Shown: piece after piece, positions 8,552 through 18,032 of the stretch
Numbering within the stretch: position 1 is the first letter of the stretch
How the letters are laid out: each line of letters starts with the position of its first letter
Translations under genes and position numbers: made by a program
DNA from: Bordetella parapertussis
GTDB lineage: Bacteria > Pseudomonadota > Gammaproteobacteria > Burkholderiales > Burkholderiaceae_B
Length of the DNA stretch: 64,000 bases
Direction of reading: 5' to 3'
NCBI GenBank assembly: GCA_945897365.1
Contig: CAMDFD010000004.1
Span: 62,001-126,000 of the forward strand
Notes under the pieces: generated by a model
Told to the model about the DNA's origin: nothing
What the model saw: only the letters and a program-made list of their open reading frames with translations
Databases searched by the model: none

Positions 8552-9706
8552 ATGGCTGTGATTACCAATGTCGAAGACCTACGCGTCTTAGCTAAAAAAC
8601 GTGTTCCACGCATGTTTTACGATTACGCAGACTCTGGCTCCTGGACTGAAAGCACGTATCGTGCCAATGAAAGCGATTTTCAAAAAATCAAGCTGCGTCA
8701 ACGTATCTTGGTCAACATGGAGCATCGCTCGACCGCGACGACCATGATCGGTCAACGCGTCGCCATGCCTGTTGCCATTGCGCCTACCGGCCTGACGGGT
8801 ATGCAACATGCTGATGGTGAAATTTTGGCTGCAAGAGCAGCCAAAGAATTTGGCGTACCTTTTACGCTCTCCACGATGAGTATTTGCTCGATCGAAGATG
8901 TCGCCGAGGGCACCGATCATCACCCCTTCTGGTTTCAGTTGTATGTGATGAAGGACCGCGATTTTATCGAGCGCCTGATCGAGCGCGCAAAGCGTGCCAA
9001 TTGTTCAGCCCTCGTACTCACGCTAGATTTACAAATTCTCGGGCAGCGTCACAAAGATTTGAAAAATGGCTTAAGTGCGCCCCCAAAATTAACGCTCACC
9101 AATATGCTCGATATTGCGACCAAGCCACGTTGGGCACTCGGCATGCTTGGCACACCCCGCCGCCAGTTTGGCAATATCGTCGGACACGTCAAAGGTGTCT
9201 CCGACATGAGCAAGTTGAGTGAATGGACCGCATCGCAGTTCGATCCTGCGTTGAACTGGAACGATGTTGAATGGATTAAAAAACTGTGGGGTGGCAAACT
9301 GATCCTCAAAGGTATCCAGGATCCCGAAGACGCGCGCCTCGCACTCAACAGCGGCGCCGATGCTCTGATCGTGAGCAACCACGGCGGACGACAACTCGAC
9401 GGTGCCGAGTCCAGTATCCAGTGTCTGCCCGCGATTGTCGATGCCGTCGGCAAACACATCGAAGTCCACATGGATGGCGGCATCCGCAGTGGCCAAGACG
9501 TGCTCAAGGCCCGAGCGCTTGGCGCGCAAGGGTGTTACATCGGTCGTGCCTTTTTGTACGGCTTGGGCGCTATGGGTGGCCCTGGCGTCACCAAGGTCCT
9601 TGAGATGATTCACAAGGAGCTGGATCTGACGATGGCTTTTTGTGGACATACGGATGTTGAAACCGTGGATAAAAGTATCCTACTGCCAGGCACTTATCCG
9701 ACCTGA
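8552..9706 (+). CDS. FMN-dependent alpha-hydroxy-acid dehydrogenase (L-lactate dehydrogenase-like)
   Basis: A 384-residue TIM-barrel flavoenzyme that oxidises an L-2-hydroxy acid to the 2-oxo acid and passes electrons to quinone or oxygen. Family motifs: IAPTGLTGM near residue 73, SNHGGRQLDG with the catalytic His near 276 and substrate-binding Arg, and the FMN phosphate segment HMDGGIRSGQDVLKA. The length fits LldD (about 380-400). L-lactate is the commonest substrate, but glycolate or mandelate cannot be excluded. The ATG follows CCGGAG at a suitable distance. It stands alone between the small membrane gene and the YqhA-like gene. Confidence 0.88.
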   Translation: MAVITNVEDLRVLAKKRVPRMFYDYADSGSWTESTYRANESDFQKIKLRQRILVNMEHRSTATTMIGQRVAMPVAIAPTGLTGMQHADGEILAARAAKEFGVPFTLSTMSICSIEDVAEGTDHHPFWFQLYVMKDRDFIERLIERAKRANCSALVLTLDLQILGQRHKDLKNGLSAPPKLTLTNMLDIATKPRWALGMLGTPRRQFGNIVGHVKGVSDMSKLSEWTASQFDPALNWNDVEWIKKLWGGKLILKGIQDPEDARLALNSGADALIVSNHGGRQLDGAESSIQCLPAIVDAVGKHIEVHMDGGIRSGQDVLKARALGAQGCYIGRAFLYGLGAMGGPGVTKVLEMIHKELDLTMAFCGHTDVETVDKSILLPGTYPT

Positions 9707-9773
9707 CAAATGTTTTTAATCTCTTTGAACTGTGATTTAATTCATGCCGTCGATTCTTTCATTTTTATAAACA

Positions 9774-10298
9774 ATGACCACTCCCCGAATTAGCCAAATG
9801 CGTGCGCTGCCACGCTGGATTTTCATGAGCCGCTGGCTCCAAGCCCCTCTTTATTTGGGCTTGATCGTTGCTCAAGGCATTTATGTTTGGCAGTTCTGGA
9901 AAGAGCTGATTCACCTGATCGGCATGATGGCTGTTGAAAAATCAGTCACCGAAACCGAACTCATGCTGATTGTGTTGGGTTTAATCGACGTTGTGATGAT
10001 TTCAAACCTCTTGATCATGGTCATCGTTGGAGGCTGGGAAACCTTTGTCTCGAGGCTCGATCTCAAAAATCATCCTGACCAGCCCGAATGGCTATCTCAC
10101 GTCAACGCTGGCGTGCTCAAGGTTAAGCTCGCAACAGCCATCATTGGTATTTCGTCAATCCATCTGCTGAAAACCTTTATCAATGCGCCTAGCATGGATG
10201 ACTCAACGATGCTGTGGCAAACAGTCATTCATCTAGCCTTTGTGGTGTCCGCCCTCGCGATTGCTTACACCGAAAAATTGCTCCGCTCGAACCACTAA
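9774..10298 (+). CDS. YqhA/UPF0114 family membrane protein
   Basis: The 174-residue protein has three to four membrane helices. It matches the UPF0114 (YqhA) family in length and in the motifs IFMSRWLQAPLYLGLI near the N-terminus and MIVGGWETFVSRLDLKNHPDQPEWLSHV in the middle. The function of the family is not established. The stop lies 10 nt before the phosphatase gene, so the two are probably co-transcribed. Confidence 0.85.
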   Translation: MTTPRISQMRALPRWIFMSRWLQAPLYLGLIVAQGIYVWQFWKELIHLIGMMAVEKSVTETELMLIVLGLIDVVMISNLLIMVIVGGWETFVSRLDLKNHPDQPEWLSHVNAGVLKVKLATAIIGISSIHLLKTFINAPSMDDSTMLWQTVIHLAFVVSALAIAYTEKLLRSNH

Positions 10299-10308
10299 CA
10301 CCTGCAAT

Positions 10309-11871
10309 ATGAAACGCCGCCAACTCCTCAGCTTGGCGGCCGCTTCAGCGGCCTTGGTGGGCTTACCCAAGACGAGTTGGGGGGGAGCAAAGTGGTCAAC
10401 ATACCCTTTTTCTCTTGGCGTTGCGAGTGGTTCGCCTACGAGCGACTCCATGGTTCTCTGGACACGCCTTGGACGCGCCGCACTCGAGCGAGCTGGTCGC
10501 AACCAGACCCCAGTTGATGTGACTTGGCAACTCGCCCTAGACCCGCAATTTACCCATATCGCCCAATCTGGCCAACTCAAAGCGAAACCCGAACTTGGGC
10601 ATTCCCTGCATGTCGAGGTGAAGGGACTCTCGCCAGCGCGCGAATACTTTTATCGGTTTTTATCAGGTCAGGCCAGCAGTCCTATCGGAAGAACGCGTAC
10701 CTTTCCAGCGCTTCATCATCCCGCAGCTCGCTTACGACTGGCCTACGCCTCCTGCCAACGCTGGGGAGATGGCTTTTACTCAGCCTATCGAGATATGCGA
10801 GAGCAAAATCTTGATGTTGTGATGTTTTTAGGTGACTACATTTACGAGTATCCACCTTCCGCTTTTCGCGATGTCAGACCAACAACAGGGGGTTGGGTCT
10901 TGACTCTGGACGAATATCGCGATCGCTACGCGCTCCACAAGTCCGATCCTCACCTCCAAGCCATGCATGCGGCCTGCCCTTGGATCGTGACTTGGGATGA
11001 CCATGAGGTCCAAAATGATTACGCCGAACTAACGGCGGGCTTCTCAGGCGCGCCCGTTCAGGATTTTGCCTCGCGCAGACGGGATGCCTATCAAGCTTTT
11101 TATGAAAACATGCCAGTACGGTACGCGGACTTCGCGCAACTCCTCAACAGACAAAGCGATCAAGTGCAGGTTTTTGGCAGTACCAAATTTGGTCAACTCG
11201 CCACCCTGTACAACCTTGACAATCGCCAACATCGGCACCGCCAGGCATGCACGCCTGGCGATCGCCCAGGTGGAGCTAGGATTAATCCGCAGCAGTGCGA
11301 ACTGCTTGGTCAAGAGTACCGAACGCTTTTGGGCCAGCAGCAAGAGGGTTGGCTTAAGCGTCAATTCGAACGGAGTCAAACCCAATGGAACCTCATCGGT
11401 CAGCAAAGTCTAGTTGGACCCCGCGACATGGGCGCGGGCATGTCCAGGATTTGGAACGATGGCTGGGATGGCTATCCAGCCGCGCGTCAAAGACTGATTG
11501 ACGCCATGCAAACAACCAGTTTAAAAAATCCAGTGATTCTAGGTGGTGACGTACACCAAAACTGGGTCGGCCACATTCTTTCGGATTATGCGCGTCCCGA
11601 CAGTCAAGCTGTCGCCGTAGAGTTTTGTGGCACAAGTATTACCTCTCGCAATAGCGCCACAGAAGCCGAGATCGAGAAGATATTGCAACACAGCCCATAT
11701 TTTGTGTTTGCCAATGCCCAATATCGAGGCTACGGTGTTGTGGATGTTCAGCAACACTCCTTGACCACTAGCTTGCGTACCGTTAAAAATATCAGAGACC
11801 CTGATTCTGAGGTATTCACACTCAGTAGATTCAGCGTTGACGCGGGCCGCTCAGAGATACGAAAGCTCTAG
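10309..11871 (+). CDS. phoD: PhoD-family alkaline phosphatase / phosphodiesterase, Tat-exported
   Basis: The product of 520 residues begins MKRRQLLSLAAASAALVG, a twin-arginine signal with a hydrophobic core, so it should be exported folded to the periplasm. The metallophosphatase core shows FLGDYIYEY, TWDDHEVQNDY and GGDVHQNW, which supply the Fe/Ca ligands in PhoD enzymes acting on phosphomonoesters or diesters. An in-frame GTG at 10240 would overlap the upstream gene and bury the Tat motif, so the ATG at 10309 is preferred. No Pho box was identified. The exact substrate is not known from sequence. Confidence 0.85.
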   Translation: MKRRQLLSLAAASAALVGLPKTSWGGAKWSTYPFSLGVASGSPTSDSMVLWTRLGRAALERAGRNQTPVDVTWQLALDPQFTHIAQSGQLKAKPELGHSLHVEVKGLSPAREYFYRFLSGQASSPIGRTRTFPALHHPAARLRLAYASCQRWGDGFYSAYRDMREQNLDVVMFLGDYIYEYPPSAFRDVRPTTGGWVLTLDEYRDRYALHKSDPHLQAMHAACPWIVTWDDHEVQNDYAELTAGFSGAPVQDFASRRRDAYQAFYENMPVRYADFAQLLNRQSDQVQVFGSTKFGQLATLYNLDNRQHRHRQACTPGDRPGGARINPQQCELLGQEYRTLLGQQQEGWLKRQFERSQTQWNLIGQQSLVGPRDMGAGMSRIWNDGWDGYPAARQRLIDAMQTTSLKNPVILGGDVHQNWVGHILSDYARPDSQAVAVEFCGTSITSRNSATEAEIEKILQHSPYFVFANAQYRGYGVVDVQQHSLTTSLRTVKNIRDPDSEVFTLSRFSVDAGRSEIRKL

Positions 11872-12022
11872 AGTAAGCCTAATGGCGTATATCCACGCCT
11901 TGAAAAGTTTTGTACTGTTCATATGCAGTGAATCAGCGCACGGATCACTGGTTTCACACATCAATCGTGTGGTCCCATCGCTCCGCTTGAGGTCATCATC
12001 ACAATAATTATTTCGGTGCAGC

Positions 12023-12676
12023 GTGAATACTTCTGGCGATACCCCCATCTCAGGTCATATTTATTTAATCGACGACGATGCCTCCATTCGACGGGCCCTT
12101 ACCGGTACCCTAGAAAGACTGGGCTATTCCGTGAGCGTCTACGAAGCACCCGATGACTTTCTGAAAAGCGCTATGCCGGTGTCGCCTGCAGTCATCTTGC
12201 TTGATATGCGGATGCCTGGTAAGTCTGGCGTCGAAGTCCAAGCAGAACTCATTGCCAACAAATGGCAAACACCCATCATCTTTATCAGTGGCGAAAGTCT
12301 ACCCGCCCAGATCGTGCGGGCGATGAAACAAGGTGCAACCGACTTTCTACTCAAGCCTTTTTCGATGGAGTCCTTGCTACGCGCCGTCGATAGCGGCTTA
12401 GCCAAAGATGCCGAACAGCATGCCCTATTGCTTCGCTCGCTCAACATCCAGCAACGCTACAATCTGCTCACGCCACGTGAAAAAGAAGTGTGCACGGAGA
12501 TCGTATCTGGCCGGTCCAACAAAGAAATCGCTGAAATCAGCGGCTCAGCCGCTGCGACGATCAAGCTACATCGCGCTCGAGTCCTCAGTAAAATGCAAGC
12601 CAAATCCTTAAGCGACCTCATCGCCATGTTTGAGGGAACCAACTTGCTGCCCGAACTCAATAAAACGGTCAACTAG
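12023..12676 (+). CDS. FixJ/NarL-type response regulator (orphan)
   Basis: The 217-residue protein has an N-terminal receiver domain (acidic pocket DDD at 17-19, phospho-acceptor D61 in LLDMRMPG, S89, K111 in LLKPF) and a C-terminal LuxR helix-turn-helix (LTPREKEV then SNKEIAEISGSAAATIKLHRARVLSKM, about 150-190). It would bind DNA when phosphorylated. The most plausible start is GTG at 12023, with only a weak ribosome site. No histidine kinase is next to it, so the partner is encoded elsewhere. It overlaps the convergent AI-2E-family gene by 8 nt. Confidence 0.88.
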   Translation: MNTSGDTPISGHIYLIDDDASIRRALTGTLERLGYSVSVYEAPDDFLKSAMPVSPAVILLDMRMPGKSGVEVQAELIANKWQTPIIFISGESLPAQIVRAMKQGATDFLLKPFSMESLLRAVDSGLAKDAEQHALLLRSLNIQQRYNLLTPREKEVCTEIVSGRSNKEIAEISGSAAATIKLHRARVLSKMQAKSLSDLIAMFEGTNLLPELNKTVN

Positions 12677-13742
12677 GTGGTGGTTGGTCGCTTTCTTGGA
12701 CCTCTAAGACCCACTCTCGCCACAACGCAACAATCAATGCCATTAGGACGGGTCCGATAAAAAGACCCACAAAACCCATCGTCGTCACGCCACCCACCAA
12801 ACCAAAGAAAGTGGGTAAAAATGGGAGTTTGACAGGTCCTCCCACCAAGCGAGGGCGCAAGGTCTTGTCCACGATAAACAATTCTATCGAACCCCAAGCA
12901 AATAATGCGAGCCCTGTCAAAGCCTCTCCAGAACCCACGAGATAAAGAGACACCAAGGTGAACGACAACGGTGCGCCACCCGGGATCATGGCCATCACCG
13001 CGGTGATCACGCCCAGCAACACCGGCGAAGGCACACCCGCCAACCAATAGGCCAACCCAAGCACCACCCCTTCGCCGATCGCAATCAAGCCCATTCCCGT
13101 CACGGTCGAACTTGTTGTCGAGGGAATCACGCGCGACAAGCGCTGCCAACGAGTGGGCAAGATGCGCTCACCCAATACATCGAGCTGAGCCACCATCCGG
13201 TGTCCGTCCTTGTAGACAAACAAGAGCGTGATCAGCATAAACAGCAGCGTCAACAAAATATGAAATACATCCCCTGTCGCGGACAAGATGAGGCGATAGA
13301 TATTGCCGATATGCTGGCCACTCACCATTTCGACCATGCTGCCCAAAGCGTGGGGCTGCCCAAGGTACTCATCCCAATAACCACCCAAACGTTCACCCAC
13401 CAGCGGCAAGGCCGTGATCCACATCGGCGCGCCTACACCGTCCTTGTTGGCGGCAATCAACCACGCCAGCAGATGACTGACTTCGGTAAAGGCGTAATAC
13501 AACGCAGCAGAAATCGGCGCGATCAAGACCAGGGTGATAAAAATGAGCGCCCCACTTGCGGCGAGTGTCGTTCGCCCCCCGCAAACATCGACCCACCGCG
13601 AGTAGATCGGCCAACTGGCAAACCCAATGATCAGTGCTGCGAGGACCGGCACCACAAAGCCACTAAAAAAATAGACACCCGCCGCCAATAATAAAACCAG
13701 CAGAATGCGCGCAACAATGTGGACCGGCAGTACGGGTTGCAT
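12669..13742 (-). CDS. AI-2E family transporter (PerM-like)
   Basis: A 357-residue inner-membrane protein with about seven to eight helices grouped at both ends. The C-terminal segment FLPTFFGLVGGVTTMGFVGLFIGPVLMALIVALWREW is the usual family ending. Members include TqsA and Na+/H+ antiporter-like PerM proteins, so the transported species is open. Its ATG overlaps the stop of the upstream dehydrogenase gene by one base (TAATG), indicating coupled translation. Confidence 0.85.
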   Translation of the reverse strand: MQPVLPVHIVARILLVLLLAAGVYFFSGFVVPVLAALIIGFASWPIYSRWVDVCGGRTTLAASGALIFITLVLIAPISAALYYAFTEVSHLLAWLIAANKDGVGAPMWITALPLVGERLGGYWDEYLGQPHALGSMVEMVSGQHIGNIYRLILSATGDVFHILLTLLFMLITLLFVYKDGHRMVAQLDVLGERILPTRWQRLSRVIPSTTSSTVTGMGLIAIGEGVVLGLAYWLAGVPSPVLLGVITAVMAMIPGGAPLSFTLVSLYLVGSGEALTGLALFAWGSIELFIVDKTLRPRLVGGPVKLPFLPTFFGLVGGVTTMGFVGLFIGPVLMALIVALWREWVLEVQESDQPPPS

Positions 13743-14689
13743 TAGGTCAGCACTCTTGTGGGTGTACCTGCAGCAAAGGCGGCGATATTGGCCACCACGT
13801 TCTTGTAAAACATCGCAAAGTTTTCAGGCGTCGCATAACCCAGATGCGGTGTCAGCACCGTCCGTGGGACTTGGCGCCAGGGATCGTTTGCCAATACTGG
13901 CTCTGACTCATACACATCCAGGCCTGCGCCACCAATTTTGCCTTGCTCGAGCGCTTTTTTGAGCGCATCCAAATCTACCAAGCCTGCGCGCGAGGTGTTG
14001 ACCAAATAGGCAGTGGGCTTCATCGACTGAAGGCTCGCGGCGTCCACAATCCCGCGCGTGCGATCGCTCAACACGAGGTGCACACTGATCGCGTCCGAAG
14101 TTTTAAAAAGCTCCTCTTTGCTGACCAGCTTGACACCCGCTTCGGCGGCACGCTCAGGCGTTAAGTTAGGACTCCAGGCCACCACGTCCATGCCAAAAGC
14201 CACGCCGACGCGCGCCACTTGTTGGCCCAAATTACCTACGCCCAAGAGGCCGAGTCGCTTACCCTTGATCGTCGGCGGCATCGAAGTCTGCCATAGACCC
14301 TTTCTCATATTGGCGTCTTCTTGCGGAATCTTTTTAAATAAGGCCAATAACAATGCCCAAGACAATTCAGCTGTCGCGCCCGTACTCATCGGGTCTCCGG
14401 GCGAACCCGACACCACAACACCTTTTTTACGACAGGCCTCCAGATCAATCGAGTTGTTACGCAATCCTGTAGTGACCAACAATTTCAGATTAGGTAAGGC
14501 CTCAATCACCGAAGCGGGAAATGCCGACCGCTCACGCATCGCGACGACAGCATCAAAAGGTGCGAGTGTGGCGGCAAGCTTTTCGGGCTGGATAAATGCA
14601 TTAAAGAAAGTGACTTCGGACTTGAGCGAACCCCAATCGGCCAAACCCTCTGCCACTTTCAAATAATCGTCTAGTACGGCAATACGCAT
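13742..14689 (-). CDS. D-2-hydroxyacid dehydrogenase (NAD-dependent)
   Basis: A 315-residue member of the D-isomer-specific 2-hydroxyacid dehydrogenase family. The NAD-binding loop is GVGNLGQQVA, and the catalytic residues are in NTSRAGLVD (Arg) and LTPHLGYAT (His), with the Glu between them in the DVYESEPV region. The first residues MRIAVLDDY are a typical start. It reduces or oxidises a small 2-oxo/2-hydroxy acid; phosphoglycerate dehydrogenase activity is less likely because there is no regulatory domain. It is part of a minus-strand run from apaG to the AI-2E-family gene. Confidence 0.85.
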   Translation of the reverse strand: MRIAVLDDYLKVAEGLADWGSLKSEVTFFNAFIQPEKLAATLAPFDAVVAMRERSAFPASVIEALPNLKLLVTTGLRNNSIDLEACRKKGVVVSGSPGDPMSTGATAELSWALLLALFKKIPQEDANMRKGLWQTSMPPTIKGKRLGLLGVGNLGQQVARVGVAFGMDVVAWSPNLTPERAAEAGVKLVSKEELFKTSDAISVHLVLSDRTRGIVDAASLQSMKPTAYLVNTSRAGLVDLDALKKALEQGKIGGAGLDVYESEPVLANDPWRQVPRTVLTPHLGYATPENFAMFYKNVVANIAAFAAGTPTRVLT

Positions 14690-14721
14690 AGCACTCTCCT
14701 GTGTTTTTCTATTGAGTCAAT

Positions 14722-15498
14722 TTACTTTATTGTTGTCGATGCTTTCAAACGCTTTTCGATTTCGTCTTTCGGTATTGCTCCCCCTACGCGACTACCATCT
14801 TCAAAGAAAATAGCAGGCGTGCCGCGCACCATGAGTTTTTTGCCTAGCGCAACCATTTGATCAATCGGGACCTCACAGTCGATCTTGGGTGGTACCTTGC
14901 CCTTAAGCATCCAAGCATCCCAGGTCGCGGCGCGATCGCTTGCACACCAGACGTTACGAACCTTTTGCGTCGAGTCAGGAGACAAAATCGGGAAAGGAAA
15001 GGTGTAAACCGTCAGGTTATCGATGTCGCCCAACGCTTTACGCAGCACTTTACAATAGCCACAGTTGGGATCCTCGAAAATGGCAAGCTTGCGCGACCCA
15101 TCACCTTTGACCTGCTTCATCGCCAGCTCGACTGGCAACTGGTCGAAAGGTACGCGCGCAATGGCGTCCATCCGCTCACGCGTGTAATCCTGACGCGTTT
15201 TTGCATCGATCAACGTCCCGTCGAAAACAAATGTGACATTCTCATCGGTATAAACCAACTCGGGACCCAGCTGGATTTCATACAAACCATAGGGTGTCAG
15301 ACGTACCGCCGTGATGGCCGGGTTATCGAAACGTTGCGAAAACAACTTTTTTACCGCTTGCAACTTGGCTTCGTTGGTCGCACTCGACGCACTCGAGCCA
15401 CTGGATGCACTTGATGCGCCTTGGGCAAAACTCACTGGGCCAAAAAGAGACACGCAAATAAAGGTCAAACCAAGCAATACATGCTTAAAAAACATCAC
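14722..15498 (-). CDS. dsbC: Thiol:disulfide interchange protein DsbC
   Basis: A periplasmic disulfide isomerase of 258 residues: signal peptide (1-26, cleaved near SFAQG), a Ser/Ala linker, an N-terminal dimerisation domain, then a thioredoxin fold with CGYC (C146, C149) and the cis-proline loop RGTPAIFFEDG. DsbC reshuffles wrong disulfides and is kept reduced by DsbD. The Ser-rich stretch (29-41) after the signal is low complexity. It starts 6 nt after ubiH-like ends, in one transcript. Confidence 0.92.
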   Translation of the reverse strand: MMFFKHVLLGLTFICVSLFGPVSFAQGASSASSGSSASSATNEAKLQAVKKLFSQRFDNPAITAVRLTPYGLYEIQLGPELVYTDENVTFVFDGTLIDAKTRQDYTRERMDAIARVPFDQLPVELAMKQVKGDGSRKLAIFEDPNCGYCKVLRKALGDIDNLTVYTFPFPILSPDSTQKVRNVWCASDRAATWDAWMLKGKVPPKIDCEVPIDQMVALGKKLMVRGTPAIFFEDGSRVGGAIPKDEIEKRLKASTTIK

Positions 15499-15503
15499 AA
15501 CTC

Positions 15504-16670
15504 CTAACGAGAGGCACCTGCAATTAAATGGCGTTTGATAAACGGAAGTTTTTCAACCACATTCATCCCCACATTACGCAACCAAGCCACCGGCGCTTGT
15601 TGTGCATTAAACAACCGAAACAACCCATCCGTCACTAAACGCATCGCCAACACGGGCTCCGCCCGAGCACGGCGATATCGTCTAAGCAACATCGCATCAC
15701 CCGGACTACGAAAAGACTCTCGTTTGGCAATGGTATCAACAAGCGCTTCGACATCCCCAAGTCCGAGATTTAAGCCTTGCCCGGCCAGAGGATGGAGCCG
15801 ATGCGCCGCATCACCCGCGAGCGCCAGTCCATCGGCAATCATCGGCGATTGATTCAGACTCAAAGCAAACCCTTGCAGCGGACTGCGCATGGTCAGCTGA
15901 CCCAGGCGAGATGCTGTCATTTCAGTGAGTTTGGCGTTCAAGTACTGCGCCTGCTCAACAGCGGGCATGGATAACACCTCGTTGGCTAACGCCTCTTTGG
16001 CCGACCACACCATCGACACTTGAGGCCCGTCCGAGGTAGTCGGCATCGGTAATAATGCCAGCACGCCCTCCGGCGTAAACCATTGCATTGCCACCCCTTG
16101 GTGTGGAAGGCGCGTCGTGAAATGCGCCACCAAACCTGTTGCACCATAGGGCTGAACCGTGACGGGCACGCCGGCTGCCGCACGAAGTGCGGACTGCGCC
16201 CCATCGGCAGCCACAAATAAGTCTGCCCGCACAATCACGCCTTGATCCGTCGCAATTTGCCCCGGCGCATAGCTTGCAAATTTCTCAGTGATCCAGGGCA
16301 CTCCAAACATCTGCACGGCTTGTCTCAACACACGCTCTATTTCAAGCGACTCCACAATCCAGGCCAGTTCGGTCTGCGCAGTTTGCCAGGCATTTAAATG
16401 CAACAAACCATCGGCGTCGCCATGAATCTCCATGGCCTCTACCGGTGATATGCGTCGTACATCCAACAAGTCCCAAACACCCAGCGCCGCGAGATAGCGC
16501 TGGCTCGCAGGCGAAATCGCATAGACCCGCGCATCAAACACCTCCGCCTGCGCAGGATCAATACTGCGTTTCGGACCAAATAGGGTCACGTGCTCGCCTC
16601 GGCGAGAGAAACCCAAAGCGGCCGCAAGACCGACGATGCCCGTGCCGCAAACCACAATAGGCGTATTCAT
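15504..16670 (-). CDS. UbiH/UbiF/VisC-family FAD-dependent hydroxylase (ubiquinone biosynthesis)
   Basis: A flavoprotein monooxygenase of 388 residues: N-terminal FAD-binding GTGIVGLAAALGFSRRG, and the family motif GDAAHRLHPLAGQGLNLGLGDVEAL (about 285-310) where FAD is held. These enzymes hydroxylate the ubiquinone ring using O2 and NAD(P)H. Which ring position (UbiH, UbiI or UbiF role) cannot be decided by eye. It sits between mltA and dsbC, 5 nt before the latter. Confidence 0.88.
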   Translation of the reverse strand: MNTPIVVCGTGIVGLAAALGFSRRGEHVTLFGPKRSIDPAQAEVFDARVYAISPASQRYLAALGVWDLLDVRRISPVEAMEIHGDADGLLHLNAWQTAQTELAWIVESLEIERVLRQAVQMFGVPWITEKFASYAPGQIATDQGVIVRADLFVAADGAQSALRAAAGVPVTVQPYGATGLVAHFTTRLPHQGVAMQWFTPEGVLALLPMPTTSDGPQVSMVWSAKEALANEVLSMPAVEQAQYLNAKLTEMTASRLGQLTMRSPLQGFALSLNQSPMIADGLALAGDAAHRLHPLAGQGLNLGLGDVEALVDTIAKRESFRSPGDAMLLRRYRRARAEPVLAMRLVTDGLFRLFNAQQAPVAWLRNVGMNVVEKLPFIKRHLIAGASR

Positions 16671-16709
16671 AAAGGGCTTTTTATCATTGAGCTGAGGATC
16701 TCGGCGCGC

Positions 16710-17999
16710 CTATCGCGCCGAAGGTTGACCTGCTTGTTTAGGCCACAACGCCCACATCTGACCTTGTTGCTTCATACGACCCGCCATATTGCCTGCCGCC
16801 TCGCCAAAACCCCAGTAAAAGTCCGCTCGTGCGGGACCTTTAATCGCTGTACCTGTGTCCTGGGCAAATACCAGTCGATTGAGCGACTCTTTCGAAGACG
16901 GCATCGTGGTGGCTAAAAACACCGGCGTACCCAAAGGCACAAAATTAGTATCGAGCGCAATCGATCGCTGTGCCATCAGGGGAATACCATACGCACCCTT
17001 AGGTCCGATTTCCGGATCGGTCACAGGCTCTTCCTGAAAAAACACCAGCGCTGGATTGGCATTGAGCATTTCCTGGGTGCGATTTGGATTGCGCTTGGCC
17101 CAGGCCCGGATATTTTGCATCGACGTCTGCGCAAGAGGAATTTCACCCTTGTCGGCTAGCCATTTTCCAATTGACACATACGGGTGTCCATTATGGTCAG
17201 CATACGCCAAGCGAATCGTTTTTCCGTCGGGTAATTGAACACGTCCTGAGCCCTGAACTTGTAAAAAGAAATTGTCAACCGGGTCATCGACATACACGAT
17301 GGCCGGTGGACGACGACCCGAAGATTCAATCGCAGCTCGGTTGTCATAGGGCACGACGCGCTTTCCCTCAAGCTTGCCCCGCACACGTTTACCCGCAAGC
17401 TCCGGATACACGCGACCCAAGTCAATCGTCAACAAATCAGCGGGCACCGTATAGAGCGGCCATTGATACGCGCCACTCTTGGTCCGCGAACCCTTGACCA
17501 AGGGCTCGTAATAGCCTGTCACGATGTTGGCGGCCGTTTTGCCATCCGGCGCTTGTAAGCGCCAAGGCGAGAGCCATGTTTGAATAAAGCGACGTACAGC
17601 CTGTGTGTCATTGGCCGCCGGAGCGCGCTTTGGATCCAACGCAGCGGCACAGACGGGCTGCCAAGCACGCGGTGTCGCGCGCGTGGGGCCGGCCAAATTG
17701 GTAGACGTAGGTCGCATCAGACCACGACAGTTACGCACAAAAGTCGTCCAAACATTACGTAAATCATCCTGATTCCATCCCGGTAAATCAGACCATGTCG
17801 CTTCCACAAACTTGCCCTGCAACTTGCGGGCGGCACTATCGGGCAAAGCACTGATAGGGGGTACCGTCAACGGGGCATCAGGCGAGGCAGTGCCGGCGAC
17901 ACCGGGAGCCGAAGACTCAGGGGGTGTCGACACGGTCGAGCAACCCGCGATCAGCACCGCGATTGTGGCCAAACTCAGGCGAAGCGTTCTTTTTTGCAT
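16710..17999 (-). CDS. mltA: Membrane-bound lytic murein transglycosylase A
   Basis: The 429-residue lipoprotein starts MQKRTLRLSLATIAVLIAGC, giving a lipobox with Cys20. The MltA domain follows (TGYYEPLVKGSR near residue 160) and a C-terminal 3D domain with its three aspartates (FAQDTGTAIKGPARADFYWG). It cleaves the MurNAc-GlcNAc bond of peptidoglycan from the outer membrane, forming 1,6-anhydro ends. A longer start at 18023 would place eight polar residues before the signal peptide, so 17999 is preferred. It lies between apaG and the ubiH-like gene. Confidence 0.92.
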   Translation of the reverse strand: MQKRTLRLSLATIAVLIAGCSTVSTPPESSAPGVAGTASPDAPLTVPPISALPDSAARKLQGKFVEATWSDLPGWNQDDLRNVWTTFVRNCRGLMRPTSTNLAGPTRATPRAWQPVCAAALDPKRAPAANDTQAVRRFIQTWLSPWRLQAPDGKTAANIVTGYYEPLVKGSRTKSGAYQWPLYTVPADLLTIDLGRVYPELAGKRVRGKLEGKRVVPYDNRAAIESSGRRPPAIVYVDDPVDNFFLQVQGSGRVQLPDGKTIRLAYADHNGHPYVSIGKWLADKGEIPLAQTSMQNIRAWAKRNPNRTQEMLNANPALVFFQEEPVTDPEIGPKGAYGIPLMAQRSIALDTNFVPLGTPVFLATTMPSSKESLNRLVFAQDTGTAIKGPARADFYWGFGEAAGNMAGRMKQQGQMWALWPKQAGQPSAR

Positions 18000-18032
18000 C
18001 GTGATCGTATCTCTGTCTGTCATACAGTAAGG

